Both the position numbers and the translations under genes were made by a program. From assembly GCF_036320965.1 (NCBI RefSeq), contig NC_092279.1:16490161-16554160 (forward strand): a stretch of 64,000 nucleotides of DNA, read 5' to 3'. Positions 39,185 to 46,359 of the stretch are shown one piece after another (position 1 is the stretch's first letter; every line of letters starts with the position of its first letter). The notes below the pieces were generated by a model. It was not told the DNA's origin. It searched no databases and was given only the letters and a program-made list of their open reading frames with translations. This DNA is from Panulirus ornatus (taxonomy: Eukaryota; Arthropoda; Malacostraca; Decapoda; Palinuridae).

Positions 39185-42100
39185 GAAAACTAAGGACAAG
39201 ACTCAGTAATGGAACTGGAATAGATTTCTGTCACAAGGGTTCTGCCTTAACTGAAATGCTTCCAATTTACCAAAACCATAAGAGCAACCTCAAATTGTCT
39301 TTCTGACACAGGCACTAAACCATTCATTCAGATTCCAGAAAACCGGAAGTTCCAGAGATCCGAATATTTTTTAAACTGCCTAGTTTTGAATGTGGCAGGC
39401 TTTGTCGATCAAACAGACCATGCTTTAGAAGGTTAATAATTTGCATCTCAATATGACTTCATTCTTCAAATTTAATTGTTTATTCTATATTTTACGTATG
39501 TATTATGCAATGTTACAGAAAACAGAAAAACCCTGAAATTGGGTTGCCTCTGGTCCCAAGCTTTCTGGATAAATGGTTTGGTACCTGTATCACTCAACTC
39601 CCAGGGTCTGCTTTACCACCACCAAATGAAAGGATGCTTTTAAATGTAGAAATTCTTTTATCACCTTCATTTGCCATGTGAGGAAACATCAGTAAACTGC
39701 ATTAGTAAAAAAAAAGAAAATCAAAGTAAAATATCACAGTTCCAGAATGAGTGCATAATTCTCTCTTAATGTCATATGAGACTGCAGATTACCATTTCCA
39801 TTTGCTCAACATTTTTACATTGTAAGAAATATCATGTACTATTATCATAACATCAAGTGATATATAAAAAGATATTTGTGGTCTAACAAAAGGAAATAGA
39901 AAAAATAAAAAGTACAATTGTCATCTTACTGTAGAAGATTATGCTCCCTTGACTGGCTTAAAATCTTTGTAGCTGGATTGTGTATATTAGTCTTTGAAGT
40001 TAAAGCAAGATGTTGCATACAAAATTTTACCCAAACTTTTCTACCCATTACCATTCATACAAATACTGTCAACCCAGTAACAATACCTACATTTTCAAGC
40101 TTTTCACTGACTAGTTCGCTGAAGTGGTTACCATTATTTATAAACCTTCAACAATTCATGTACTAACTGAGGAGGCCATCCAGTGTGTGTTGAAATTGTT
40201 TGGACATATAGAAAGGATGAGTGAAGTGAAAATGACAAAGAGAATCTGTCAAAAGTGAAAGGAGCAAGGGAGACAGAGAGAGAAAGAGAACAAGGAGACA
40301 GAGGGATGATATGAGGGCTTTTGGGTTTTAGGTCCCAAATGTTCATTTGGGTGAAAGGCATGCATTGCCTAAAATGAGTTAGAGTATTGAAGTATATGGC
40401 AGGCAATATGCTGTCATTTGGATGAACCCAGGCATATGAAGTGATTAGGGGAAACCATGGAGTTTGGTTTGGCTGTATCTAGTTTTGGTATAGTATACAT
40501 GATTAAGGAATATGTGAGTAAAAGTACTACCCACATATCTCCTGAATGCTGTTAAAAGCAACTAAGAGGGTCAGGAGTAGAAGGCTGGAAATTCGTTCCT
40601 TCAGTATCATTACATCTTAAAAAAGGTAAAAAAAGGAAAAAGCCAAATGATAATTTTCCCTGTTAGGCTCAGATGGTTATTTCTGATGCTTCCTTGTGTT
40701 GAAATAGTTTGGACACATGTGAGAGGATGAGTGAGGAAAGATTGACAAAGAGGATTCATGTCTCAGAGGTGAACGGAAGAAGGAAAAGCAGGAGACCAAA
40801 TTGGAGGTGGAAGGATGGAGCGAAAAAGATTTTGAGCGATTGGGGCCTGAACATACAGGAGGGTGAGAAGTGTGTAAGGAATAGAGTGAATTAGAATGAT
40901 GTGGTATACTGGGGTCGATGTGCTGTTGATGGACTGAACCAGGGCATGTGAAGCATCAAGGGTAAACCATGGAAAGTTTTGTGGGGCCTGGATGTGGAAA
41001 GGGGGCTGTGGTTTTGGTGCATTACACATGACAGCCAGAGACTGGGTGCTATTTCGTGTGTGGCGGGATGGTGATGGGAATGGATGAAGGCAGCAAGTAT
41101 GGATATGTACGTGTGTATATATGTATATGTCTGTGTATGTATATGAACGTGTATGTTGAAATGTATATGTGGGTGTGTGGGCGTTTATGTATATACATGT
41201 GTATGTGGGTGGGTTGGGCCATTTCTCGCCTGTTTCCTTGTGCTACCTTGCTAAAGCAGGAGATGGCGGTTAAGTATAATAAGTATGAATCATTTATTTA
41301 TTATACTTTGTTGCTGTCTCCCACGTTAGCGAGGTAGCGCAAGGAAACAGACGAAAGAATGGCCCAACCCACCCACATACACATGTATATACATACACGT
41401 CCACACACGCACATATACATACCTATACATTTTAATGTATACATATATATACATACACATACATATATACACATGCACATAATTCACACTTGCTGCCTTT
41501 CATTCATTCCCGTAGCCACCCTGCCACACATGACATAGCATCCCCCCACTAAGGTAGCACTAGGAAAGGACAAAAGGCCACATTTGTTCACACGCAGTCT
41601 CTAGCTGTCATGTGTAATGCACCGAAACCACAGCCCCAATTCCACATCCAGGCCCTGCAAAACTTTCCATGGTTTACCCCAGACGTGTCACATGCCCTGG
41701 TTCAATCCATTGACAGCACATCGACCCCGGTATAGCACATACCCTGGTATACCCTCCTGCATGTTCAGGCCCCGATCACTCAAAATCTTTTTCACTCCAT
41801 CTTTCCACCTCCAATTTGGTCTCCCACTTCTCCTCGTTCCCTCCACCTCTGACACATATATCCTCTTAGTCAATCTTTCCTCACTCATTCTCTCCATGTG
41901 ACCAAACCATTTCAAAACACCCTCTTCTGCTCTCTCAACCACACTCTTTTAATTTCCGCACATCTCTCTTACCCTTACATTACTTACCCGATCAAACCAC
42001 CTCACACCACATATTGTCCTCAAACATCTCATTTCCAGCACATCCACCCTCCTCCGCACAACTCTATCCATAGCCCATGCCTCGCAACCATACAACATTG

Positions 42101-45100
42101 TTAGAACCACGATTCCTTCAAACATACCCATTTTTGCTTTCCGAGATAATGTTCTCGACTTCCAAACATTCTTCAAGGCTCCCAGAATTTTCTCCCCCTC
42201 CCCCACCCTATGATTCACTTCCGCTTCCATGGTTCCATCCACTGTGTATATATGTATATGTCTGTGTGTGTATATATATGTATACGTTGAGATGTATAGG
42301 TTTGTATATTTGCGTGTGTGGACGTGTACGTATATACATGTGTATGTGGGTGGGTTGGGCCTTTCTTTTGTCTGTTTCCTTGCGCTACCTCGCTAACACA
42401 GGAGACAGCGACAAAGCAAAATAATAAAAAAAAATACATATATAAGACATAATGTATGTTTATATGTGTCAAATCCTTGATTTAGTGTCATGGACATGTA
42501 TTTATCAATATTTTCTTTGGCTGTTTACTCTGCAGGACCCATCTATCTTCACAGTGCTGACATGCCCTAGTACAAAGCCTGGAGTTGCCATTGCTGACTT
42601 TGTAATTTTTCCACCCCGTTGGGCTGTCCAGGATCACACCTTCCGCCCACCATACTACCACCGTCAGTATTCAGTATTCAGGGAAATTAAAAGGGTTACT
42701 AGTAAAGATAGTAAAAATAATCTAAGGATGTAGCATAGTCAACAAATGAACAAGAATGATGAAAAGTTTCAATAAGTTACAAGAAAATATCTAGGTTTTG
42801 AAAATTAAAATTTTTTTTTTCTCAAAGGCAGTGTCCAGCAAGTATAAAAGATTATCAAGGATATACTGTAAGAAAATCAGTTTTAGGATGTCCCGTCCCT
42901 TACCATTTCTGGTTGGGAAGTGCTCAACTTTCTCATCCTTCTCTGTCCATTCAGCAATGATAGGTTCTGGCTAACCATCAGCCAGACACCATTATTAGAG
43001 ATTATGTCATCAGCCTACTCCTCCCAGTCACCTGATAGCACAGAGTTTACAGACCATGGGTATCAATCCAAAAGCAGTCAGATATAATGACAAGAAAGGT
43101 TTTTCATATGAAAGTGGGGAGAAAGGAGGGTAGGGTAAGAAAATCATAAACAAAATGATTGTGGAACACTGCTTCAACAAGAAAAATCTGCAGTTTGTCC
43201 CTTGGGCATGAGGGCATACAAATGAGGAGGAGCATCGAGAAAACTTTCAAACAAGAGGATGAAACGCTAAGTGAAAATAAGACCTGAGAAAATTTGAAAC
43301 TCCCTGGAATCTCTGTTGCAGAAATCTGCAAAGCTACACAGGGTAGATCCACAAATACTATCAGTTAAAGCAGGAGATGAGCACCAGACTCCTTTTCTTG
43401 ATTTCTTTTAATGGAAGCCCAGAGTGAGCCAAAAAAAAACTTAGGTATCTCGACTGATGTAGAGATATCCCTGGCAAAATGGGATATCATGGTTCCAGGA
43501 TACACAAATAATTGGTCCCTTTGCTAATTTCTGAAGTTCAATAGGTATCTAGAAGATCTAACTAGGTGCAAGGCATGTTCTTTTGAAGAAGTCTTCAAAG
43601 TTGATGACAATAGGGCTATTTCAAAATTCACTAGTTTCATTCCTCACTAGAGTTTTAGAGTCAAACTTTAGGTTACCTAACACATGAGATTGTCATCAAA
43701 CACACGATTTCTTACATCTGGACATAATGTATAACTCACTAACTCTACTCCTGGAGCTCAATGTTATATGAAAAGTTTTCAGAAGACATTTATCCCAAAT
43801 AAAACCCAGGGAAAGGGGTTCTTGAAGGGCACTTTTATAGGAGACAATAGAGCCTAATTCATGTCTTGAAAAAGACAAGAACTCCTAACATAAAGCTGAG
43901 GTCATGTCCCAGGCATCAGATTCTTCAATGAAAAACTGAAAGGCCTTCCAGACTCATTGATATTATCTAACATGGGAAATGGCAAACAAGTGCAAAAAGA
44001 TATATACTTATTTCTAATTACCCCACGACCTCTTTCTTTCTTTATCAATTATTGACTTACATTCTGAAACTTTTAAATCAGTTCACATTACTTATTAATG
44101 TTACTTGTCAATGTGAATAATGGCTGCTAGATTTGTCATCAGGTTTTTCATAAAATTTTGTCTGCCTCTATTGACATATATTCTTCAGAATTCCTTGATC
44201 ACAACTATGCTACTAATGTCTGATTCCATGTTCATTCAGGTAACTGTATGAGTGAGTTTATGGGTTTGATTTTTGGTAACTACGAAGCTAAGGAAGAAGG
44301 CTTCAAGCCTGGTGGAGCTTCCCTACACTCTATGATGACTCCTCATGGACCTGATGCTGATTGTTTCAATAATGCCTCTACTGCCAAACTGACTCCTGTA
44401 AGGGTTGCTGATGGTACACAGGTGAGGCTTGATACACACTAAACTAGTAATGTTATTAGGTACCAGCATGCTTAGAACAGTATGGATGGATGTGTTCCAA
44501 GAATGCCATACCTGTTCTTTAAAGCAAGTTGTTCTGTGTAAAATAACCTATATTACTTTCTTCCTGTGTTGTTTATTGGTTAGTTAGGATTTTCAATGTA
44601 TGTATGAATCATGGTGAGGTGCCTGAAGACTGGAAGAATGCTTGTATAATGACATTGTATAAAGGCAAGTGTTCAAACTACAAAGGTATCTGAGATGGCT
44701 TCAGCTAACCACAACCCCCAGCCTGCACAACATAAGTGGCATTAGACATCAAGAAAGCATTTGATGCTCTCCTCCCACATCTTCACACAAAAGCCATTTG
44801 ATACCACCCTCCACAACAATGACATAAAATGGTTGGCCAGTTTCATAGTCGATTACCTTGCCAAAGTCACCTCTAAAACCCTAAGCTCTACAATGGAAAT
44901 CCCCAAACGAGCAGATCTTTCTCCAATTCTCTTCAATCTTTTCTTTACATGACCTCTGCTTACCTCCACCAAATACAGTAAGATCCTTTCATAAGCAGAT
45001 GACCTCACTGTCACATTGTAGCACAATAACACCACAGGAGCAACAACAAACACACAGCACTACCTGACACAACTGGAACAATGGCTCACCTATAATAAAA

Positions 45101-46359
45101 TGCTTGCATCTCCATAAAAGTCTTCCATCATCCTTTTAATCCTAGACAGACATGACTCTAACCTGCACCTCCAGTCACCTTGAATGGGCAATCACTCTCA
45201 CTAAACATCAGTTATTTTGGGCTTCACATATTACACACTCATGATGTTCACATTGTACATCTCGGACATCAATACAAGAGCAACATACAAATTAAATTCC
45301 CTCAGAAATGTAATGGGTATCAGATTTGGACATGAAAAAGAATGCTGTAGCATCCTTTACAAACAATTCATTAGCCCTAACCTAACCTATGTATGTCACC
45401 TACCTGGTCATCCAACCTTTCAAAAGCAAATATTACAAAGCTGCAAACCTTATATAATAGAGTACTCAGAACAATCATGAGCTACTTAGCCACCTCAAAC
45501 ACTCAACACCTACACAATGAACACAGATCCTCCCAATACAAACAATCCCACCTCAACATGCATGGCACCGCCTCAAAGTTGCAAGAGCTCCATAAAGGTG
45601 TCCTGGGGTCATATATATTTTATAAATATTTTCTATGCTTATCCATTTTCTGCTCTACTTTCTTGATAAGATTTCCTGACTGCTTCAAGCAGCTTTTCTA
45701 TCACATTTTATATTCATAGTACCTTCCACAAAACACCAGCCTCATTGTGTCCTTTCTTTAGCTCCATAATAATAATTAATACTTACTGACCGTTTTTTGT
45801 GTTAGCAAGGTAGTGCCAGGAACAGATGAGAAAAAGGCTTACTTGCTCACATCCATTCTTTGGCTGTCACCTGTAATGCACTGAAACTTCACTTGCAAGT
45901 TGTTACACAGTAAATGAAAAATGACCCATGGGGAAGCTATACAACTCTCAATAAATGGAAAGGAATGATGTTATGGTCTTTCTTGCTCCAGAAAGTCCAT
46001 CAACCTCTTTGAGGACTTTCTTGCCTCAAAGGAGACCACTTCACCCTTCCCATGAACTGGAATGCAGCCACATTTAAGGGACCTGACTTAGCATAACTTG
46101 CTAGCTATCCTGTGATCATGATTCATTGCAGGTAGTTGCTAATAATTTAAAACCAATCAAATGTACAGCTCTGATACCTGTTTAAATAGCTGAATTTTCC
46201 TATCTCCCTCAGGCTTTTATGTTTGAGACTTCCTTGGGACTGGGGCTGACTGAGTGGGGTGAAGACACTTGCATGAAGATTGACCCAAACTACCACAAGT
46301 GCTGGCAAAGTCTTAAGAAAAATTTCAATCCTGACTGGAAACCAGCATCACAGGAATAA
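10995..46359 (+). CDS. HGD: Homogentisate 1,2-dioxygenase, ten coding exons, complete
   Basis: HGD is the cytosolic non-haem Fe(II) enzyme that opens homogentisate to maleylacetoacetate in tyrosine and phenylalanine catabolism. Exons: 10995-11015, 25990-26119, 30121-30251, 32725-32902, 35713-35892, 38065-38162, 38667-38795, 42536-42662, 44240-44421, 46213-46359. They total 1323 nt, or 440 residues plus stop (human enzyme 445). Every junction keeps phase and has GT/AG ends. Iron ligands are His331, Glu337 and His367, with a likely catalytic His288 and Tyr346; each is offset by four from human His335, Glu341, His371, His292 and Tyr350. Signature segments include [15 protein letters not shown] (residues 23-34), [11 protein letters not shown] and PHGPDADCF. 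No truncation or missing key residue is seen. Start: the only ATG of exon 1 giving the conserved KYLSGFG junction. Confidence 0.97.
11016..12885. other. HGD intron 1, left part: no feature seen
   Basis: AT-rich intron with a short A-run near 11500; no repeat family or antisense exon recognised. Confidence 0.5.
12886..13979. repeat. 23-bp satellite array, about 47 units
   Basis: Head-to-tail units of 23 bp built from TGATGCTCTTACTCTCAC plus a TGTTG spacer. Most units are identical. A few at the left carry CCGTTG for CTGTTG, and a few elsewhere have lost 2-5 bases of the spacer. The unit length is not a multiple of three and no frame is open. There is no unique spacer between repeats, so this is not CRISPR-like. 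Confidence 0.97.
13980..15180. other. HGD intron 1: no gene or recognised repeat
   Basis: Mixed-composition sequence, including a GTGGTG-rich stretch near 14500-14720 that resembles the one at 20800-21430; otherwise nothing supported. Confidence 0.45.
15221..15293 (+). promoter_or_regulatory. Cluster of three ATTGG (inverted CCAAT) boxes
   Basis: ATTGG occurs at 15221, 15251 and 15289, with spacings of 30 and 38 bp, in a locally GC-richer patch of HGD intron 1. Such spacing is typical of NF-Y-bound promoters. No exon beside it is identified, so it may be chance or an intronic promoter. Confidence 0.25.
16060..16965 (-). mobile_element. RTE-type LINE 3' part, RT and 3' UTR
   Basis: From 16935 down to about 16410 the minus strand keeps an open RT frame: [52 protein letters not shown] and the [15 protein letters not shown] tail. 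The 3' UTR follows to about 16155 and meets a (TA)n run. The 5' flank (16936-16965) is a short piece of the element's own 3' UTR rather than more RT. Confidence 0.88.
16079..16155. repeat. (TA)n microsatellite
   Basis: About 77 bp of pure TA inside or beside the LINE 3' UTR. Reading frames of alternating Tyr and Ile through it are artefacts. Confidence 0.98.
16966..17049. repeat. (TA)n microsatellite
   Basis: About 84 bp of pure TA at the 5' flank of the LINE fragment. Confidence 0.98.
17296..17404. repeat. Short minisatellite, ~38-bp units, about three copies
   Basis: Imperfect copies of a unit running AAGTTGTGCCTCAC then ACCTCACATCTC and CTCATCAC; the middle copy is shorter. Confidence 0.7.
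18140..18825. repeat. Imperfect GATGATCATGTCTGTGA minisatellite
   Basis: Roughly 15 units of variable length (about 30-57 bp), each with a GATGATCATGTCTGTGA core followed by CGCTGTTGGTGATGGTGA or GGCTGTGGTGATGATGA. The variants alternate in blocks. Frames through it (Ile/Val/Thr-rich) are not genes. Confidence 0.92.
18995..19265 (-). mobile_element. CR1-like LINE 3' fragment
   Basis: Collinear with 26390-26600: TGTCATATCCTCTGG, then the TTCTC-GAGAAATG and CATCATCTG-like blocks and the TTTAAAACCATAAAGGTTGTGA block. It abuts the family-2 LINE that starts near 19285. Confidence 0.55.
19285..20400 (-). mobile_element. Jockey/CR1-like LINE (family 2), C-terminal RT region
   Basis: On the minus strand, 19550-19400 encodes [20 protein letters not shown], the Phe-Phe-Pro/Trp/Leu-Pro tail typical of Jockey and CR1-type polyproteins. 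The stretch is collinear with 3287-4620 and less decayed. A (GA)n run (20048-20126) has expanded inside it. Confidence 0.8.
20048..20126. repeat. (GA)n microsatellite
   Basis: About 79 bp of GA dinucleotides inside the family-2 LINE copy. Confidence 0.98.
20594..20765 (-). CDS. Candidate internal exon of an unrecognised gene, antisense within HGD intron 1
   Basis: On the minus strand a pyrimidine-rich acceptor (CTTCCTCTCTAG) opens a 172-nt frame that ends at a strong GTAAGCT donor. Two bases complete a codon at the start and two are left over at the end, so the frame is consistent. The peptide includes [18 protein letters not shown] and [20 protein letters not shown]. It is not low-complexity and does not look like reverse transcriptase. 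I do not recognise it and found no partner exon nearby. It could be a chance frame, a processed remnant or a nested gene. Confidence 0.35.
20800..21430. repeat. Degenerate GTGGTAGxGGTGATG-rich simple sequence
   Basis: Loosely repeated GTGGTAGGGGTGATGGTGTA-like words without fixed period. It opens His/Pro/Thr-rich frames on the minus strand that are unlikely to be coding. Confidence 0.6.
21431..23141. other. HGD intron 1: no gene seen; one weak dispersed duplicate
   Basis: Two similar blocks start near 21845 and 22236 (AGAGAATT, then CTAGTCACAG, GCTGCA, and CAGTGTAAT about 60 bp on), suggesting an old repeat of about 100 bp or more. Nothing else is supported. Confidence 0.4.
23142..23207. repeat. 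(TA)n microsatellite
   Basis: About 66 bp of TA at the 3' tail of the SINE-like element that follows. Confidence 0.98.
23208..23457 (-). mobile_element. SINE-like element, complete copy A
   Basis: On the minus strand it runs from CCCTGGGGATAGGGGAGAA through ACTTCCCACGTATTCCC, GGCGACTAAAAGGGGAGG, GGCTGGAAATCCTCCCCTC and a purine-rich middle to CTCTGTTCTTAACGCTACC and the core, then an A/T-rich tail and (TA)n. Matching copies are at 51527-51760 and 54440-54677. No open frame. RNA polymerase III boxes are not convincing. Confidence 0.8.
23458..23524. repeat. (CA)n(TA)n compound microsatellite
   Basis: A CA run then a TA run lying between the 5' end of the SINE-like element and the 3' tail of a LINE. 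Confidence 0.95.
23525..25850 (-). mobile_element. RTE-type LINE, 5'-truncated, RT complete in extent but frame-broken
   Basis: On the minus strand from 25850: linker ([14 protein letters not shown]), the SEYFEGL block, [22 protein letters not shown] and [18 protein letters not shown], the Tyr/Asp motif A region, FADDTALV (near 24720), [33 protein letters not shown], and so on to the 3' UTR and core near 23570. It has several stops and indels. Its 5' end is about 140 bp upstream of HGD exon 2. Confidence 0.9.
25990..26119 (+). CDS. HGD: HGD coding exon 2
   Basis: 130 nt; acceptor TATATTACAG, donor GTAAGA; residues 8-50 plus one base. It encodes [20 protein letters not shown] and QLSGSAFT, the conserved N-terminal segment of HGD. 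Confidence 0.97.
26290..27640 (-). mobile_element. CR1-like LINE fragment, RT to 3' end
   Basis: Minus-strand frames give [15 protein letters not shown] (RT motif B, near 27450), [13 protein letters not shown] upstream of it, and the C-terminal [10 protein letters not shown] and [20 protein letters not shown] segments (near 26400-26500). The element is frame-broken. It lies in HGD intron 2, opposite to the gene. Confidence 0.85.
27641..28260. other. HGD intron 2: no feature seen
   Basis: No exon or recognised repeat; contains short inverted CTGAAGGC/CTTCAGAT words near 27700 of no clear meaning. Confidence 0.45.
28262..28422 (+). mobile_element. RTE-type LINE 3' UTR fragment
   Basis: TTTCGGTGCGTTACACATGA, ACTAAGTGTGAACGAATGTG and a core copy (near 28325), then the GGCGATGGGAATGAATGAAG block, broken by a (GA)n run. 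Confidence 0.75.
28423..28506. repeat. (GA)n microsatellite
   Basis: About 84 bp of GA dinucleotides. Confidence 0.98.
28632..30105 (+). mobile_element. RTE-type LINE, 5'-truncated young copy next to HGD exon 3
   Basis: Begins inside the RT region (GGTAAATTATATGGGAGGG, coding KLYGRVLIE) and runs through an unbroken frame to its stop at 29898, a shortened 3' UTR, the core at 30048-30080 and an A-tail ending at about 30099. The endonuclease and the first RT blocks are absent. The shortened 3' UTR is shared with the copy at 50582-51449. It lies in HGD intron 2 in the same orientation. Confidence 0.93.
28654..29898 (+). CDS. RTE-type LINE reverse transcriptase, 5'-truncated open frame
   Basis: The 414-residue frame holds motif A ([18 protein letters not shown]), motif B ([18 protein letters not shown]), motif C ([14 protein letters not shown]), motif D region ([11 protein letters not shown]) and the RTE-type thumb with [27 protein letters not shown] and [11 protein letters not shown]. 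There are no internal stops. The first Met is not a natural start: RT coding sequence continues upstream to the truncation. It is nearly identical to 51939-53588, so the insertion is recent; it lacks the endonuclease and cannot be an autonomous element. Confidence 0.9.
   Translation: MIERVKACTEHQIGEEQCGFRSGGGCVDQVFALKNVCEKYLEKQMDLYVAFMDLEKAYDRVDRDALWKVLRIYGVGGKLLEAVKSFYRGCKACVRVGREESDWFSVNVGLRQGCVMSPWLFNLFMDGVVREVNARVLERGASMKSVGDERAWEVSQLLFADDTALVADSCEKLQKLVTEFGKVCGRRKLRVNVNKSKVIRYSRVEGQVNWEVSLNGEKLEEVKCFRYLGVDLSADGTMEAEVDHRVGEGAKILGALKNVWKSRTLSRKAKMGMFEGIVVPTMLYGCEAWAMDRVVCRRMDVLEMRCLRTMCGVRWFDRVSNVRVREMCGNKKSVVEKAEEGVLKWFGHMERMSEERLTKRIYVSEVEGMRRRGRPNWRWKDGVKKILCDRGLNMQEGERRARNRVNWSDVVYRG
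30121..30251 (+). CDS. HGD: HGD coding exon 3
   Basis: 131 nt; acceptor GTTTCTACAG, donor GTGAGT; residues 51-94. Encodes [20 protein letters not shown] and HPNPNQ. The acceptor lies about 20 bases from the A-tail of the upstream LINE. Confidence 0.96.
30590..32060 (+). mobile_element. X-element/Jockey-like LINE remnant, endonuclease and RT parts
   Basis: Plus-strand pieces read [20 protein letters not shown] (near 30940, endonuclease C-terminus) and [17 protein letters not shown] (near 31985, RT motif B). The endonuclease-end block is present twice, near 30640-30800 and 30910-31090. Many stops. Lies in HGD intron 3. Confidence 0.65.
32098..32340 (+). mobile_element. Old RTE-type LINE RT fragment
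   Basis: Diverged match to the [15 protein letters not shown], ...MFEG and ...[13 protein letters not shown] parts of the RT thumb. It may continue into a few unrecognised bases. Confidence 0.6.
32520..32630 (-). mobile_element. RTE-type LINE 3' UTR remnant
   Basis: On the minus strand: CATTACACATGATGGCGAGA, then a degenerate core (near 32530-32560). It is 95 bp upstream of HGD exon 4. Confidence 0.5.
32725..32902 (+). CDS. HGD: HGD coding exon 4
   Basis: 178 nt; acceptor AATCCTATAG, donor GTATGT; residues 95-153 plus one base. Encodes [19 protein letters not shown] and [11 protein letters not shown], with [12 protein letters not shown] at the end, all conserved in HGD. Confidence 0.97.
32903..33800. 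other. HGD intron 4, left part: no feature seen
   Basis: Unassigned AT-rich intron sequence. Confidence 0.45.
33800..34740 (+). mobile_element. RTE-type LINE, 5'-truncated, thumb and 3' UTR
   Basis: Starts at [20 protein letters not shown] and continues through [46 protein letters not shown] and [10 protein letters not shown] with one or two frame breaks, then the full-length 3' UTR and the core (34690-34730). In HGD intron 4, sense orientation. Confidence 0.88.
34741..35712. other. HGD intron 4, right part: no feature seen
   Basis: Unassigned AT-rich intron sequence between the LINE tail and exon 5. Confidence 0.45.
35713..35892 (+). CDS. HGD: HGD coding exon 5
   Basis: 180 nt; acceptor ATTTCATCAG, donor GTGAGT; residues 154-213 plus one base. 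Encodes [31 protein letters not shown] and LPNLGPI, conserved beta-sandwich strands of HGD. Confidence 0.97.
35893..38064. other. HGD intron 5: no gene or recognised repeat
   Basis: About 2.2 kb of AT-rich sequence free of obvious LINE material, the longest repeat-poor intron stretch in the window. Confidence 0.5.
38065..38162 (+). CDS. HGD: HGD coding exon 6
   Basis: 98 nt; acceptor TGATGTATAG, donor GTATCT; residues 214-246. Encodes [20 protein letters not shown] and the IISKYQ end. Confidence 0.96.
38667..38795 (+). CDS. HGD: HGD coding exon 7
   Basis: 129 nt, phase 0 on both sides; acceptor TTCATTTAG, donor GTGGGT; residues 247-289. Encodes [20 protein letters not shown] and ends FDHA, where His288 corresponds to the catalytic base His292 of the human enzyme. 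Confidence 0.97.
38930..39185. repeat. Possible old LINE fragment with (CT)n(TA)n tail
   Basis: A weak minus-strand match to the GRPR-type end of an RT near 38960, followed by unassigned sequence and CTCTCT then 24 bp of TA (39161-39184). Confidence 0.35.
39186..40155. other. HGD intron 7: no feature seen
   Basis: Unassigned AT-rich intron. Confidence 0.45.
40160..40470 (+). mobile_element. Old RTE-type LINE fragment
   Basis: [19 protein letters not shown] near 40180 matches the KWFGHMERM block; a diverged end follows (GMKRLGETM-like words near 40430). Confidence 0.6.
40480..40690 (+). mobile_element. Diverged SINE-like element
   Basis: In order: GAGTAAAAGTACTACCCACA, then GCAACTAAGAGGGTCAGGAG, GGCTGGAAATTCGTTCC, an A-rich middle and GGCTCAGATGG, matching the 51.5-kb copy with many changes. 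It abuts the next LINE. Confidence 0.55.
40691..41285 (+). mobile_element. RTE-type LINE, 3' part
   Basis: Starts at the KWFGHMERM block, keeps [10 protein letters not shown] and the 3' UTR, and ends with the core at 41237-41270 and a TAATAA tail. Confidence 0.8.
41295..42240 (-). mobile_element. RTE-type LINE, 3' part, inverted
   Basis: On the minus strand: [20 protein letters not shown] near 42240, [63 protein letters not shown], then the 3' UTR and core at 41300-41340. One short gap near 41740 breaks the end of the frame. It is tail to tail with the preceding copy. Confidence 0.9.
42241..42432 (+). mobile_element. RTE-type LINE 3' terminus
   Basis: The last ~190 bp of the family 3' UTR with the core (42378-42415) and an A-rich tail. 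It begins exactly where the inverted copy stops, and ends about 105 bp before HGD exon 8. Confidence 0.85.
42536..42662 (+). CDS. HGD: HGD coding exon 8
   Basis: 127 nt; acceptor GTTTACTCTGCAG; donor is the unusual GTCAGT; residues 290-331 plus one base. Encodes [31 protein letters not shown] and RPPYYH, ending with iron ligand His331. The donor is fixed by phase: C joins GT of exon 9 to give Arg332. Confidence 0.95.
42663..44239. other. HGD intron 8: no gene or recognised repeat
   Basis: About 1.6 kb with no LINE material recognised. Confidence 0.45.
44240..44421 (+). CDS. HGD: HGD coding exon 9
   Basis: 182 nt; acceptor TTCATTCAG, donor GTGAGG; residues 332-392. Encodes [17 protein letters not shown] and [13 protein letters not shown], carrying iron ligands Glu337 and His367 and Tyr346. 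Confidence 0.97.
44605..44695 (+). mobile_element. Short RTE-type LINE fragment
   Basis: [20 protein letters not shown] matches the family's [18 protein letters not shown] block. It runs into the next element. Confidence 0.7.
44695..45610 (+). mobile_element. X-element/Jockey-like LINE remnant, RT and C-terminal part
   Basis: Pieces in order: [11 protein letters not shown] (motif A), a damaged motif C (near 44995), [32 protein letters not shown] and [19 protein letters not shown], the typical C-terminal order of this LINE group. Many stops. In HGD intron 9. Confidence 0.8.
45775..45905 (-). mobile_element. RTE-type LINE 3' UTR remnant
   Basis: Minus strand: GTGCATTACAGGTGACAGCC, then a degenerate core (near 45800-45840). 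Confidence 0.55.
46213..46359 (+). CDS. HGD: HGD coding exon 10 and stop
   Basis: 147 nt including TAA; acceptor TATCTCCCTCAG; residues 393-440. Encodes [17 protein letters not shown] and [17 protein letters not shown], the expected HGD C-terminus. Confidence 0.97.
   Translation, partial: AFMFETSLGLGLTEWGEDTCMKIDPNYHKCWQSLKKNFNPDWKPASQE

Noticed and set aside
42663..42733. Extending HGD exon 8 through its donor to the stop at 42733
   Set aside because: The extension replaces the conserved RNCMSEF segment, which is found intact in exon 9 with matching phase.
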